Below are positions 32,945 through 46,200 of a stretch of DNA of 64,000 nt, piece after piece. Each line of letters opens with the position of its first letter. Within the stretch, counting starts at the first letter, position 1. The notes below the pieces were generated by a model. That model did not search any database. It worked only from the letters and a program-made list of their open reading frames with translations, and was not told the DNA's origin. The stretch is from Phallusia mammillata (taxonomy: Eukaryota > Chordata > Ascidiacea > Phlebobranchia > Ascidiidae). The DNA lies in NCBI GenBank assembly GCA_003260075.1, contig QLIY01000095.1, positions 13,654-77,653 of the forward strand, read 5' to 3'. The translations under genes were made by a program, and so were the position numbers.

Positions 32945-35900
32945 TCAGGCCTTGATGGTATTGTCATATTTTTTATGCCACGATTGATGCCATTCTGGGT
33001 GAATCTGAAAGTCATAGTAGGGTGGCTTCGGAACATTAGCAAACATTGGTGAGTAATCTGTGATGTGAAAGTGGGGTCCCTCTAGTGGCAGCTGTTGTGG
33101 AGGAGCGTTTCGAAGTGCTTCCAATAACTTCTGAACTGCAGTTGTTTCTATCACAAAAGATTACATGTCAAGCAAATGACTTTCCAACATAGTTTATTGC
33201 AGAAAACTTAGATCAACTCTGAAGCGTTCATACAGTCCAGTCATCACGGCACATTTATGTAGTTCACAGTACACCAGGCCTACGAAGGGGGTGGTCTCCC
33301 AAGTATTCCTACAAGGCCAGGCATGAGGTAGAAAAGTCAAGCCTGCGGTGGGATTTGAACCCGCGACAGGAGACTCTTTGGTACTCAACCAACTGAGCTA
33401 CGCAGGACAGGCTCAGCGTCGAGCCCTTTAAAAGTCGAATCACAAGCACTGTTGCCTGCCCTGTATGCTGCATATGTCAGTTTCGTATGGATAGGGGATC
33501 GCCGTTTCGACCATTAATCAGTTAAGATGGACATAAATTCATAACTGGGATCAGCCTGAAGCGTTCATGCAGGCGGCCCACTTATACCGCATCAAGCCGG
33601 TCTCCTAAAGTTCCTAGCAGTCCCATAAGGCATGGCATAGGTTATAGTTCCCTCAAACACACAGCTCACCTGTATGTCCAGCTTTCTTGAGCCAGCGAGT
33701 GGTTGAATAGATTTCTTCTGTAGGTTTTGAAACGTGTCTCAGCGAAGGAGGGAGTTTCTTATACTGACGTTTTTCAGTTGGAACTTTAGTCTGTTCCAGA
33801 CGCTCTCTGATGTCTGTTTCTGCTTTGTGAAACGCCTTACGGATGTTGGCCTTTTCTAAAATCACAACAGGGAAAAGCTGCAGTCAGTGCACACGGTTTC
33901 GACCTATAAGTTCTCATCAGTGCAGCTGGTGGTAAGACATAGGCCGTATAGGCTAACGTAGCCCCTTACGGCACTCCAGTTTGTTGGGAGCAGCAAGCTG
34001 AAAAGCCCTGCCTCGCCATTATACGTTCTTATGTACAATCGTACTTACACAGGTTAATGACGTCACAAAATCATGAAACAACGTCATAACATAGTTGGAC
34101 ACATTGAAAAATTGCAAAAATTGTGAGTTTGTCAAATACTTATCAGGGCTGTATGTTTTATCCTGCACAAATTACGTGTTAAAGCACTAACCTCTATCGT
34201 TGCTGAGTTTGATCCATGCCTCTGCAGCTTGCGCAGGAACTTGGCCCACCACAGTTTGCATCATTGCCCGGTCGTTGGCTGTATGAGGCCGCGGTGGTGG
34301 AGGGGATCTCCCCAAGACGCGACAGACCTTTCCTTCGTTGTCGTTGACATATTTTTCGAGACGACGCTTTGCATCTGCGTCAAAGGAATGTTGAGTTTAT
34401 TTCGCTTGGTGAAAGAAATCACAGCGACACAATTGCAATAAAACAACCACCAAGCCGGGAATATCTGCGCAACGTTGGAACTTTATGAAGCGTAAAACAG
34501 TGAAATTGGTGGATGATGGCTGAACGCGCTGCAGCTACAGCGTAAACGCTTTTTAGTACACGAATGTATGTCAAGGTTGCTTATAGCACAGGAAAAGTCG
34601 TTCGTGTGCTGTGAAGTACATTTACCTGATTTAAAACACAGAAGTGGGATCACTACTACAAATAGCATAATTTATACACTTTGGGGGCTCATTAATCTAG
34701 TGACTGGTAACAAAAGTGGACATAAACAGGCCAAGATACACCATTACTTTAAACCAAATGTTTAGCCCAAAGCAAAGGGTCCCGCTCTGTGCCTATATTT
34801 CACCACCAGTTACATTCAATTGGCTGTAATTTAACCCCAATCAAAGTATAGTGTGCCAAATTGGGTCAAGGGTTACTACAGAGTTCGATATGTAAAACGT
34901 TCGTACACATATCGTATTTGCAGTTTGCAGGAATAACCCGTTAGTGGCCCTGCTGGGTTTCGCTTCTAACTCGTGCAAAGTGACCTTGGAAGCTACAAAA
35001 CTGTTATTGTATTATTGTAATATTCACAACAAACTAAAATGTCGTCTGCACAAAGTTTATGTGGCGCTATGGCTCAAGACATTTTCTAGATCACTTCAAG
35101 CTATGGTCACATCGAGAAAAGAGCATGTGGTAGGATTCGAACCCGCGACAGCAGCATTTTCGGGACTCGCACTCTACCAACTGAGCTACACAGGCTCAGC
35201 GGCGAACCCGCCGAAAGTCGAATCACAGGCACCGTTAATTGCTTGTCTCGTTTGTTGCACACGTCAGCTTCGTATTGCAACAAACTCGGTTACCTGCGTA
35301 ATCTTGAGCTGCCGCTTGTTTTCTGTCGAAGCATCCATCCAGGTGGTGCAGCCGGGTCACCAGGAAAACACTGAAAAAGTTAATTTGCTGTAACAAGTCT
35401 AAATTACATTTTCCTTGAAATCAAGGCTAACATATGGTAGTTAATAAAATGACAGATGAATACAAAGAGGAAAATTAATATGCTATAAAGTTTGTTACTA
35501 AAAGTGAACGTATAAAGCACAATAAAGGGATGATTCACATGTTACTAACTTTGGGGGATCCCCCCCCCCGTAAAACGTTCGTACACATATCGTATTTGCA
35601 GTTTGCAGGAATAACCCCTTAGTGGCCCTGCTGGGTTTCGCTTCTAACTCGTGCAAACTGACCTCGGAAGCTATAAAACTGTTATTGTATTATTGCAATA
35701 TTCACAGCAAACTAAAATGTCGTCTGCACAAAGTTTACGTGTACACTGGCTCAAGACATTTGCCAGATCGCTTCAAGCTATGGTCACATCGAAAAAAGCA
35801 TGCGGTGGGATTCGAACCCACGACAGGATCATTTTCAGGACTCGCACTCTAACAACTGAGCTACACAGGCTCAGCGGCGAACCCGCCGAAAGTCGAATCA

Positions 35901-36722
35901 CAGGCACCGTTAATTGCTTGTCTCGTTTGTTGCACATGTCAGCTTCGTAGTGCAACAAACTCGGTTACCTGCGTAATCTTGAGCTGCCGCTTGTTTTCTG
36001 TCGAAGCATCCATCCAGGTGGTGCAGCCGGGTCACCAGGAAAACACTGAAAAAGTTAATTTGTTGTAACAAGTCTAAATTACATTTTCCTTGAAATCAAG
36101 GCTAACATATGGCAGTTAATAAAATGACAGATGGCAGCAAAGAGGAAAATTAATATGCTATCAAGTTTGTTACTAAAACTGAACATACACAGTAAACCAG
36201 GTCATTATTCACTTGTTACTAACTTCGGAGGATGTGGTTTATTTTGTCGTGTTGGAGAAGTTGGTCTCACTCGTCCCTGTGTTGGCTCGTCAAGTATTTT
36301 CTTGGCATGAAGTCCGCCGTATGTTGTAACACTCCCTGTCCCACGGTCAAGTTCATGCGACCACGCCTCCTTTGCACTTTTCTAAAGATAACATTTCGAT
36401 AAATATTGTGCTCAAAGTCTAATTATTTAATTAACTTACACATTAACCAAATGTATCAGAATTCTATGGAAATCTATAGAGAAAGAACTACAATAGCCTA
36501 GTTTAAAGGCAATAAACTGGGTTTCGTTTAAAAGTAAAAATGATTGACTGATAAAAGGCAGTTTACGTGGTGATAAAAAGCTGCCAAAAATTTTGGTGCT
36601 TTTTCTCGCAGAAAACATTTAATTACCTCGACAGATTTCATTAATTTTTTGAAACCCTTTTGTTCTGTTTTATTGCCATCGATATCGGGAAATAAATTCC
36701 GCCTTCTTCGTAACAATACCAT
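32945..36722 (-). CDS. Conserved-looking 300-residue protein of unknown function
   Basis: Minus-strand exons, 5' to 3': 36722-36627, 36381-36224, 36045-35969 (duplicate copy 35370-35294), 34374-34192, 33855-33670, 33147-32945. Phases agree and give 300 residues. I chose the ATG at 36722; an in-frame upstream TTG is not credible. The protein is basic and largely helical, with no signal peptide or membrane segment. It starts MVLLRRRRNLFPDIDG, has a proline-rich stretch (GRSPPPPRPHTAND) and ends with an aromatic, Pro-rich tail (DYSPMFANVPKPPYYDF, HPEWHQSWHKKYD). Such short aromatic/Pro motifs are seen in some axonemal proteins, but that link is only a guess. I do not recognise the family. Confidence 0.8.
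33224..33560 (-). repeat. tRNA-like SINE copy
   Basis: Reverse-oriented relative of the 3.8-4.35 kb units. The B-box complement (GGATTTGAACCC) is at about 33351 and the A-box complement (CCAACTGAGCTACG) at about 33389. The body (cacaagcactgttgcctgcc, attcataactgggatcagcc) follows. It lies in an intron of the unknown gene. Confidence 0.7.
33880..34020 (+). repeat. Dispersed repeat D
   Basis: Contains 'gtttcgacctataagttctc', 'catcagtgcagctggtgg' and 'ggcactccagtttgttggga', matching 29238-29400 closely. It lies in an intron of the unknown gene. Confidence 0.65.
34385..34480 (+). repeat. Dispersed repeat C
   Basis: Carries the family core 'gttgagtttatttcgcttgg', 'agcgacacaattgcaa' and 'ccaccaagccggga'. 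It sits a few bases from the acceptor of the 34374-34192 exon without disturbing it. Confidence 0.6.
34880..35561. repeat. Duplicate of the 35.57-36.2 kb block, with an extra exon copy
   Basis: 34.88-35.56 kb repeats 35.57-36.23 kb with scattered substitutions. The two copies meet at ten C (35560-35569). Both contain the unknown gene's third exon (35294-35370 and 35969-36045, 77 bases, phases identical). Both also contain a minus-strand tRNA-like SINE (about 35128-35277 and 35809-35946). Using both exons would shift the frame, so one is surplus. Best explained as two alleles placed in series. Confidence 0.75.
35809..35946 (-). repeat. tRNA-like SINE copy (allelic copy at 35128-35277)
   Basis: Reverse-oriented tRNA-like segment with GGATTCGAACCC (B-box complement) and CAACTGAGCTACACAGG (A-box complement). 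It is followed by the SINE body (gtcgaatcacaggcacc, ttgcacatgtcagcttcgta). It lies directly beside an exon of the unknown gene. Confidence 0.7.
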
Positions 36723-38142
36723 GTTGACCAATAACTTTAATGCGTTTACTGTGATAACTACACTTTAAACCCCCGCAGCTATGATGGGCTTCAATAATTT
36801 AACAATTTCCAAACTGCTAGCTCTGACTGTATATAGACATAAATAACACATGTTAATATATATCTATCTTTTAGTTTGTTATATATTTTGTAAAAAGAAT
36901 CAGCTCAAAGAATGGACTTAAGCCAGCTGGTTCCACAAAAGCTTGTAGCCTTAACTACACAGTATAGTTTGTACTATAAACTCACTCGAATGGTTTCGGC
37001 TTTTTGTGGGTCCAGAGGGCGTAACATCTGCCGTAAGCGGACAATATCAGGTGGAGCAGATGCTACTTGTCGATGTTTTAAATATTTCCTTTTGCCTAAA
37101 CCCGGCACTGGGTGTGCCATGGCCATTCTTCCTTTTCAAATCGCTGACTCTTCCCCCCCCCCCTGCTCATAGTGTACTGCAATGGTTTCCAACCTTTTTC
37201 GACGAATTCCTCCCTTAACAATTCAAAACATTTTTATTCCTCGCTAATATACTAACTAGTAGAGTTAAACCATACAAAGATCATCTAAAAAAATGGGTCT
37301 TTTATCAACTTCACAGGTGATATTCCCAAAGCTAAAGTGTCTATTTACAAACCACATGTAACCCCCCCCCCCAATTGAGAAACTTTAGACACATAGTTAC
37401 CATAAAAAACTATAATTGCCTAGTTTGAAAGCTAAAATTGCCTAGTTTAAAAAAAATAAAGTGGGTTTTGCTTAAAAGTATAATGATACATGACGATATA
37501 CCGATTGACTATCGAACAACAGTTACTAGGTGTTGTTAAAAACCAAACAAAATGGTTGTTTTTTTCGCATGAAGTTTTTACCTCGACAGATTTCATCCCC
37601 CCCCCCCTTCGGTGTAAAACAGCACCAACGGTGTGTTGTCGAAACACACCAAACTGATTCCAGTATAAACAGAACCACTCTGTTAAGATTTTCTATAGCT
37701 TTAGCCAAAGTTTTACTTATACCATTCCTAAACCACTATGTACAAGAAAAACTATTGTCTAAAAAACATGCAGATTAAGGCATTTGCAGTCTCCTAAAAT
37801 AGGCCTAATTACAAAGTTGCATCTAACTACTTGACTTGGATGGCTTAAGCGTGGTTTAGGTTGTCAACTGAGAGAATTTATCAACACTCGCCGAGTCCAC
37901 TTCAATTGTTCGATCACAATGATGTCAATTGTTACAGCTCTTTGGCATTTTGGCTCGACTCATTGTTACATCACAACAAAGACGTTCGAGTACCGTACAC
38001 TCCGCTTTTGTGTAACAATCGGGTATTGCTGGATTAAATGCCCTGGTATCGAAATAGATTTTATTGACGTTTTGACTTCTGTTAATATATTGCCGTTCCA
38101 ATAACTTTTTTAGCTGAATCTTAACTTGCTCATAGTGTACTG

Positions 38143-38378
38143 CAATGGTTTCCAACCTTTTTCGACGAATTCCTTCCTTAACAATTCAAAACATTTTCAT
38201 TTCTCGCTAATATACTAACTAGTAGAGTTAAACCATACAATGATCATCTAAAAAATGGGTATTTTATCAACTTCACAGGTCTTATTCCCAAAGCTAAAGT
38301 GTCTATTTACAAACCACATGTACAAATTAAAGCAATTTTCTCACTTGTCAAGAATTCCTTACCGGTTGGGAACCACTG
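38143..38378. mobile_element. hAT-like MITE with perfect target-site duplication gtgtactg
   Basis: 236 bp beginning CAATGGTTTCCAACCTTTTT and ending GGTTGGGAACCACTG. It is flanked by exact gtgtactg on both sides (38135-38142 and 38379-38386). The same element starts again near 37182 but is cut off by a C11 tract at 37362. Confidence 0.9.
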
Positions 38379-38739
38379 GTGTACTGTTTTGTATCAAATT
38401 TAAGCACCTGAGCTTTATTAGCCACAGGGACACAAGCCGTACTTAACTTTAGGATTGAACAATCAAACCCTAAGCGTCATGGAAGGCCGTAAAGTTCTGT
38501 GCAAACACACGTAGTTTAGCTTTCCGCGGCAAATGATTGATTGTTAGGAAAACAGGGGTTGGCGTTTTTATGGCAATTGCCCGGTGACAGTTGAATTGAC
38601 ACAACAACTTTAACACAACAGTGGCCTGCGTAAAGATTTATTTAACTATCCGAATTTTCGTAATACGCAAGGCACATTTACGTCGTTATTATGAGCCAAG
38701 TCTGTCTCCTAAGCATTCCCATACGCCAAGGCGTAGGCT

Positions 38740-38985
38740 AGAAATATCTAGCCTGCAGTGGGATTCGAACCCACGACTGGAGTCTTTTAGGAACTCGCGC
38801 TCTACCAACTGAGCCAGGATCAGCAACGAAGCGGTCGAAAGTTAAATCACAAGCACCATTGCCTGCCTTGTTTGCTGTACATGTCAGCTTCGTGGTAGGG
38901 GATCGCTAGTTCGACTATATCAGCTAAGATGGACATACATTCATAATGGGATCAGCCCTGAAGCGTTCATGCCTTTCGGATATTC
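38740..38985 (-). repeat. tRNA-like SINE copy
   Basis: Reverse-oriented: GGATTCGAACCCACGAC (B-box complement) at about 38760 and CTACCAACTGAGCC (A-box complement) at about 38802. The shared body (gtacatgtcagcttcgtgg, gggatcagccctgaagcgtt) follows. The tRNA-like part overlaps a spurious short reading frame. Confidence 0.7.
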
Positions 38986-39599
38986 AGTCAGACAAATATA
39001 ACGTATAATACTACAATTTGTTTATTTTTGGTCAAAACATAAAACATGGTCAAAATAAAGTCGAGTCGTACCAGCCGAACTTGAAATTACTACAAAAAAA
39101 TGAAATTTGTTTTATGATTGTAATTTATATGTCATGACAATGGGTTAGTATGTGATGAATAAATTTAGTCATGGATTACATAATTTAAGTTGTAGGTGTT
39201 GATTTCATGCACTATGTGTTACTTGTAATGCCTTGTTTTTCTGTATCCGTTTTTTTCCCCAATACATAATTACCTTGAAAAGACACAAAAAACGTAAACA
39301 CAAAGTCACACAACTAAACACTACACGAAACCTAAAAATGTCAAACCACGCAAAGAACAGGATATGAAGGTTAAAATCACAATGAAACTAGACAGGTGTA
39401 AGCGCATTTTTCTCATAGGAAGCAAAAACAGCATAAAAGCAACCACTTTAAACCTTAGTCGGTACCGTTAAAAACATATTTGGTCAAATTAAAATCAGGT
39501 AAGAAGGTTGGTCAAATTAGTTGTACAAAAATGAAGTGCCGCACCCCGTAAAATAATCCTACAGAAATTTGTAGACGCATAAAAGCACCCGCTTACAGT

Positions 39600-39915
39600 A
39601 AGCATTCGAGTTCGTTCGTTGTAGAAACAAAGTACGGTCAGTACGAAGCATTAGTGTTGGTAAAAAAGCAAAAAAGTAAACGCTTTGTACGTTTCTACTT
39701 CACATTTCGAATCTGCCCAAATCCAGAGGGCAAGATATACAAGGGCAGGAGAGATGCTAACATCCCCCCCCCCGTAGAAACAAAGTACGGTCAGTACGAA
39801 GCATTAGTGTTGGTAAAAAAGAAAAAAGTAAACGCTTTGTACCTTTCTACTTCACATTTCAAATCTGCCCAAACCGACAGGGCAAGATATATAAGGGCAG
39901 GAGAGTTGCTAACAT
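39600..39915. repeat. C10 junction with 130-bp duplication
   Basis: 'agtacggtcagtacgaagca' and about 110 following bases occur on both sides of ten C at 39764-39773 with a few substitutions. No coding content. Same structure as the other junctions. Confidence 0.65.
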
Positions 39916-40444
39916 AGCTTGGAAGATACACAACTTAGAAGTCGAATGTATGATGTTTGGCATGTGATGGCATCTTTGCTACGACATGAAGCTAAGACAT
40001 GGTCAAAAATTTGCTATCAAAGAAATGTACGAACAAACAACCTGGTGACTTCCGTCAATAACCTTTCTTTTTGGGGGGCTGGTTAGGTGGTCTTACATGG
40101 AAAAGTTATGGCGTCTGGTAGGAAAATGACTTGTAATACAAATTAAATACATACTTGAAATCATGGTAGGCATTTAAGATCTTGGCATTGAGACTTCGTT
40201 TTGTGAAAACTGTTTATTTTTCTTCTGTGTTCTTGTAGATGTAAATGCACCATGCAAACAAGCACGTCCGTTTTTTTTTTCACAAAAGATGACGTTTTTA
40301 ACCAGTTTTTTGTTTTGTTGGCGGATCGTAGCATGTTTTAAACATAGCAAAAGGTCGCATTGCCCAAATAACCTGATTACTGGATTCCAAATTCCTCATC
40401 GAAGTAAGTCAAAACCATAATGAAAATTGCTCGAGTATGTTTGT

Positions 40445-42481
40445 TTATGAAGCCCAATCCACAGGAACCCATTGAAGATCATTTTCCACTGAGAATGAAA
40501 CCTCCTTTAGTTCCTCGAAGCTTCTATCAATGTTGTCGTTCACAATACAGTGATCAAACAGTCGTCCATAATTTTGCTCCATTTTTTCACCACGTCGAAC
40601 CAAACCTTTAAGTTCCTCAGGCTAAGTAGGCAAAATAACTCATAAGTTGTTTTTACAAATGTAGAATTTAAATGTTCACATTAACTGTGCATACACTGCT
40701 TAAACGGTCATGTACAAAATGTGTGCCATAACGTTTCTCCTCAAAGTTGTTGTGTTTAGGTTTAGTGAGGCATGGATTCTAATCCTTTTACTCATAACAA
40801 ACTGGAGTGCCGTAATGTGGCTACGTTAGCCCATGTAGACAATGTCTCATCACCAACTGCACTGATGAAACCAGGTAGGTCGAAACAGCGTGCACTGTCT
40901 GCCACTTACCTGTCATACAATAGCGTCATGCGTTTATAGTGATATCATAACACCCCCCCCCCATGTAGACAATGTCTCATCACCAACTGCACTGATGAAA
41001 CCAGGTAGGTAGAAACAGTGTGCACTGTCTGCCACTTACCTGTCATGCAATAGCGTCATGCGTTTATAGTGATATCATAACGCCCTACAGAGGTTTTCTA
41101 ACACAATGCGACCCCCACCAGAATGTGTTTGTACATTTACTAACCAACGTCGTACAGAAAACCCTGAAAAATTGTGGTCATGGCTCATGTCACCTTAACC
41201 TTTAAACTATTTCATGTGTATTTATGTCAAAAAAGGCAAAACAGGATATAATCGCAAATGCTGCTGTGACAATTCTAAATTAAACTGCCATGTCAGTTAC
41301 TATGTTAAACAGAAGTCACTGGGAAGGTTTTGATGGTACGGAAAACCCTGCCCTACACCCTTCTACAGTAAAGGAGCTAAATCAGAAAATTTTGTTTTCA
41401 CCTTTGAACTTTGCACCGGAATGAAACAGATGAACTTACTGAGTAGGGCAAAGTTGAATTTCTCTCCAGTGTCAACTTGCCGGGAGATTCATTCTGACCT
41501 GTGACGTCACCCGCGTCACGACCCGACAACAACGTCATCAGTTCCTCGGTAGGAGGTTTGATAAAAATAACGTAGGGTTTGAATTCCTTCTTCCGCAAAA
41601 TTCTCAACGCCTGAACAAAATAAAGCAGGCGATTTAAAGTCCCTGGGTTGGTCGGAAAAATAGCAAATGTATATGACACAAACAGCATTAACAAGGGTTA
41701 TGTGCTAACAAGGTTTAGAGTAAAGACAAAAGTAGTTTTTTCCAAACCTAAATCAAGCAACTTATCTCGGCAAAAGGCGACAGTATTGCAGCATAGTTTT
41801 TTTAAATGGGGTTCGCTGAACCCTAGGGGTCTATGGGATAATTATATTGGGTCTATGATTGCAAGAGTTTGAAGCAAGTTTTGAAAGAAATCAGGCTAAT
41901 TGTTCATAGGGGTCTGCAGCCCAAATAACACATATAAAAGCGGTTTGTTGCCACCCAGGGAGTAGGAAACATTGACATGAAAAAGTTGATGTTTCAATGG
42001 GTTTAGAAAAGAGGCTTTTGTTAAACATAAAAATACTCATAAATGCACACAGGAACGTCCAAATCATCGCTTTGTACAAACCGAGACACGGCAAAGAAAA
42101 AATAAATGTTAAGTATAATTAATGAAGATCACGTCGGTAAGAGGAAGTTACCAGTTGTTATCAAACAGTCTGACCGACCTGTGGATATGGGGTGAGAACG
42201 CACACTTGTAAATTCTTCATCACTTCACGAACTGCCTCCAAACTTGTCCCGTACAAATTTCCACGATATTCGCCATATTCCAAAAATCTATGAAGAAAGT
42301 AAAAGGTTCCCCCCCCCCGGAAGTTACCAGTTGTTATCAAACAGTCTGACCGACCTGTGGATATGGTGTAAGAACGCACACTTGTAAATTCTTCATTACT
42401 TCACGAACCGCCTCCAAACTTGTTCCGTACAAATTTCCACGATATTCACCATATTCCAAAAATCTATGAAGCAAGTAGAAG

Positions 42482-42520
<39 letters not shown>

Positions 42521-43162
42521 TTTTTTGTCGAAAAACTTGAATTGTCCTAACCTTTAGCGTTTTAAACACACTTTTCTTTGAATATGTACCAGTTCCATTT
42601 GCGCACGTTTCAGTATGGACGAAAATATGTCTGATGTGAGTTTTAGTGTTAGTCTATTTTCCGAGTATCAAGCACTAGAACGGGAATGTTTAGTCAAGAA
42701 TACTAAACTGGTGGATTGGTTCCAAACAAACATGAAGAACTAGCAACAACATTAACACATTATCACTCGACCATTGGTGCGCACTGCGTTTTTTACCACT
42801 GCCCTTTTTTTGTGTGTGTTTCATCGCCCTTGTTGCTTTATAACAACTTTGTGTTTTCAATTTATGTCATTACCCTGATGAAGGTGTCTTGTATGGGACA
42901 TCGAAACGTTGGCATACTTTGATAAAACTGCTGGAAGAGCTAAAACTTTGTTGATACATTATGCCTGGCAGCAACAGTACATTCATTAACACATTACTTA
43001 CAAATTTTCCCGTATTCCTGCTTCCATAAACTCTCTGGTTACAAAGTGATAGTCCCTTCCATCTACTTCGTCAGGCTGTTTCGGGCGTGACGTGTCTGTT
43101 ATAATGTTAACAAGTTGGAATAAAATCCGATAAACAACATATTATAAACAGTATGTCAACAG

Positions 43163-43239
<77 letters not shown>

Positions 43240-46200
43240 TTTTAAAAAATTTACGTTTTGGGGGCCTGCGGGTGAATCGCTGGGTCTTTCCGGGTCAAAC
43301 TTCAGGAGGATTAAATTTGGATTAATATATACCTTTTGTCTAAATTTTAATAAATTTGGAGTACTCTTTCTTGACCAAACGCAATTAACAAACCAGCGTT
43401 AGACAGAAAAAAAAATACGGACAGAAACAATATGTGTCCCCTTCATAGAAGGGGACCCATAACAAGTTAAAATAAAATCCGATATTCAACATATTATTAA
43501 CAGTATGTCAACAGTTTCACTGAAAAGCTGTAAAATTTGCCCAAACAAAGTCAATAAAATTTGTTACAATATAGCATATGAAGAATTTTTTTACATTTTT
43601 ACAAACTCTTCTAGTGCCGAAATATTTGCACAATGATATCAAATTACATTTGTTTCTATACCAGTGCCAATGGGGGCTATGGGCAAACCAATAAATTATT
43701 CAGTGCATTAATTTTGCTGAATGAGTTTTATCTCATGTTCAAACTAATACATATTGATTGGTTGTTTATAAACTCCTTAGTCCAGACTTATTGGTTTCTA
43801 AACCACAAAGTAAAAACTCCTAAACTTCTTGTGAATTTGTTTAATCTACTTTTGCATGTCACAAATGCCTTCAGAATTTAACAAATTAGTTTTTGCCCAA
43901 ACTGTTCAAACCCAAATGGAATTTGCCGTTTAGTACTGTATGTTTGAAAATCGTTTTTTGTTTCGCTTAAGACTAAACTATTTTATGTAATTTTAGCCTA
44001 TTATAAATTCAAATACTAATCTTTACTTTGCAGTATGTAAAAATATCGTGGTACTACTTCTGTGTAATTTATGTACATTCCAGAGGTATATGTTGTAATA
44101 AATAACAAGAAAGTTTTCAACTTACGAGGGACAGGAACGCCATAATGTGCCGGATTTGAATCAATCAATCGATCTTTCAATTCATTTCTTCCAACACCCT
44201 GAGGCCCCACAAGCACGATGGGTCGGTAACGTTGACCTTCGACCCCATTTTCAGACTCATGAGAGGGTGTAAGTTCAGTGACAACTTCGTAAGCGGGGTA
44301 ACTTGGCTCTTCGAGTTGTGAGGCTAAAAATGTTGCTTTGATTTTAGTTTTAAGATGGTTTGTGTTCACATTAGGGAGATTTGAGTTGTAATTTTGCACA
44401 AAACTGTTGAAACAGTAACTATATTTAGACTGTTTCATGAAGAACAGGTACAAAGCATAAATCATTTCTTTACAAACAGAAATATATATTTCGCCTAGAA
44501 TACACAGGCATCGTCAGTTTCTGTAAAAAAGCAGACACGTGGTGGAAAAAATAAAATATGTAAAACACCTGAAAAAGTTGTAACTCTACAATTTAAACAC
44601 CTGCGAAGCACAGAGGCAAACCATGACTGGCGAGTACCAACAAGCGACACGAGAAAAAACAAGAAAAAGGAGACGTAACACAACTGATAAGCCAAGAAAA
44701 ACCACATGCGGAGGGAAGTAATCAACCCCAAGGGCGAGAAAGCAATAAAACCAAAAATAAAGGGCGTTGAAACAAACAATGGACAATTACCTCACGCGCG
44801 GTAGGATCATTTTTTGGATGTTGATTTCGGCCTTGATCTTATTAAGCCATTTATCCTCATAANTTAGACCAATATCTATAATGTGTATAAATTTGAAAAA
44901 GTTTGAATCATTCTTTCTTGACCAAAACGTGGGAACAAATCCGCGTTAGAAAAAAAAAAGAAAAAAAAAATATGGACAAAAACAATATGTGTCCCCTTCA
45001 GGGAAGGGGACCCATAATAATTAATTTATCAGCCAGTATTTAATGAAAAAGATTTTAATTTAAAATATGATGTTTTGACAGCGTTCTATTTTCATAAACA
45101 AAGAGTTATTGATTGACAACATATCTGTTTCTTGTTTTAATGAAAGTGAAATACAGTTTGATAAAAAATTTGAACAAGTTTGGTTGGACATAAAAGTTTC
45201 CAGTGTACAGTAAATTTGTGACGAAAACTGTTTTGGGTAGAAATAGAGTTAAAAGTCACACTTGGCTTTGGTAATGAGGCTTATTGGCAAGAGATGGAAT
45301 AAAAACTTTCATAAGACTTACATGATTTCGTTTGCATTGTTTGGTTTAAAGTCCCACTTCGTTTTCTTCTGAAACTTGCTCGAATCACACTCCCTGTGTA
45401 CAAAAAGTTTGTTTTATAAAACCAACCGAAAAGTATTAATAAAAGTAATGTATTATTGCACATCAGTATATCAGAAAACTTTAGTTTATCACATATGTTT
45501 ATTAAAGTTTTCGATGTTACAATAGTGAAAACATAGAGTTTCCCACATGTCATTACATTCCCCCATAATTTTTGCTTTGAAATAAAATGCATTTTTACTA
45601 AAAATGTTGTAACCACAAAATATTGGGATTGTTTATGTGTACTTTATAGCATAATGAGGTAGTTTACATATTACACAGAGATTTAACATATTTCATTGTA
45701 ACACACACATATTTCACTTACAAATTCCATTTTACAACACACTAACAATGTTATAGTGATGGATGGCAGCTTGAAGCATACTTACACGCTGTTTTTCTGT
45801 GATTACTCAACAAGGGGGGGGGGGAATTAATTTATCAGCCAGTATTTAATGAAAAAGATTTTAATTTAAAATATGATGTTTTGACAGCGTTCTATTTTCA
45901 TAAACAAAGAGTTATTGATTGACAACATATCTGTTTGTTGTTTTAATGAAAGTGAAATACAGTTTGATAAAAAATTTGAACAAGTTTGGTTGGACATAAA
46001 AGTTTCCAGTGTACAGTAAATTTGTGACGAAAACTGTTTTGGGTAGAAATAGAGTTAAAAGTCACACTTGGCTTTGGTAATGAGGCTTATTGGCAAGAGA
46101 TGGAATAAAAACTTTCATAAGACTTACATGATTTCGTTTGCATTGTTTGGTTTAAAGTCCCACTTCGTTTTCTTCTGAAACTTGCTCGAATCACACTCCC

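Larger units (their letters stand above)
36723..40444. other. Repeat-rich intergenic region
   Basis: 3.7 kb between the 5' end of the unknown gene and the 3' end of the MPP7-type gene, both on the minus strand. It holds C10-11 junctions (37153-37163, 37362-37372, 37597-37607, 39764-39773) with local duplications. It also holds a hAT-like element (38143-38378) with a truncated allelic copy near 37182-37361, and a tRNA-like SINE (38740-38985). The promoter of the unknown gene should be near 36.72-36.9 kb. I see no exon that I can support. Confidence 0.65.

Noticed and set aside
34944-35950. Frames containing [21 protein letters not shown] and relatives
   Set aside because: This peptide pattern is the classic translation of the reverse strand of a tRNA-like sequence (B box and A box). 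It marks SINE copies, not proteins.
37919-38155. Overlapping frames on both strands near 38 kb
   Set aside because: No splice context, no recognisable motif, and they border a hAT element. Nothing chooses one strand over the other.
44495-44786. Hydrophobic minus-strand frames (IFGFIAFSPLG and similar)
   Set aside because: They lie in an MPP7 intron, have no splice phase fitting the gene, and two overlapping frames look equally hydrophobic, as expected from T-rich sequence.
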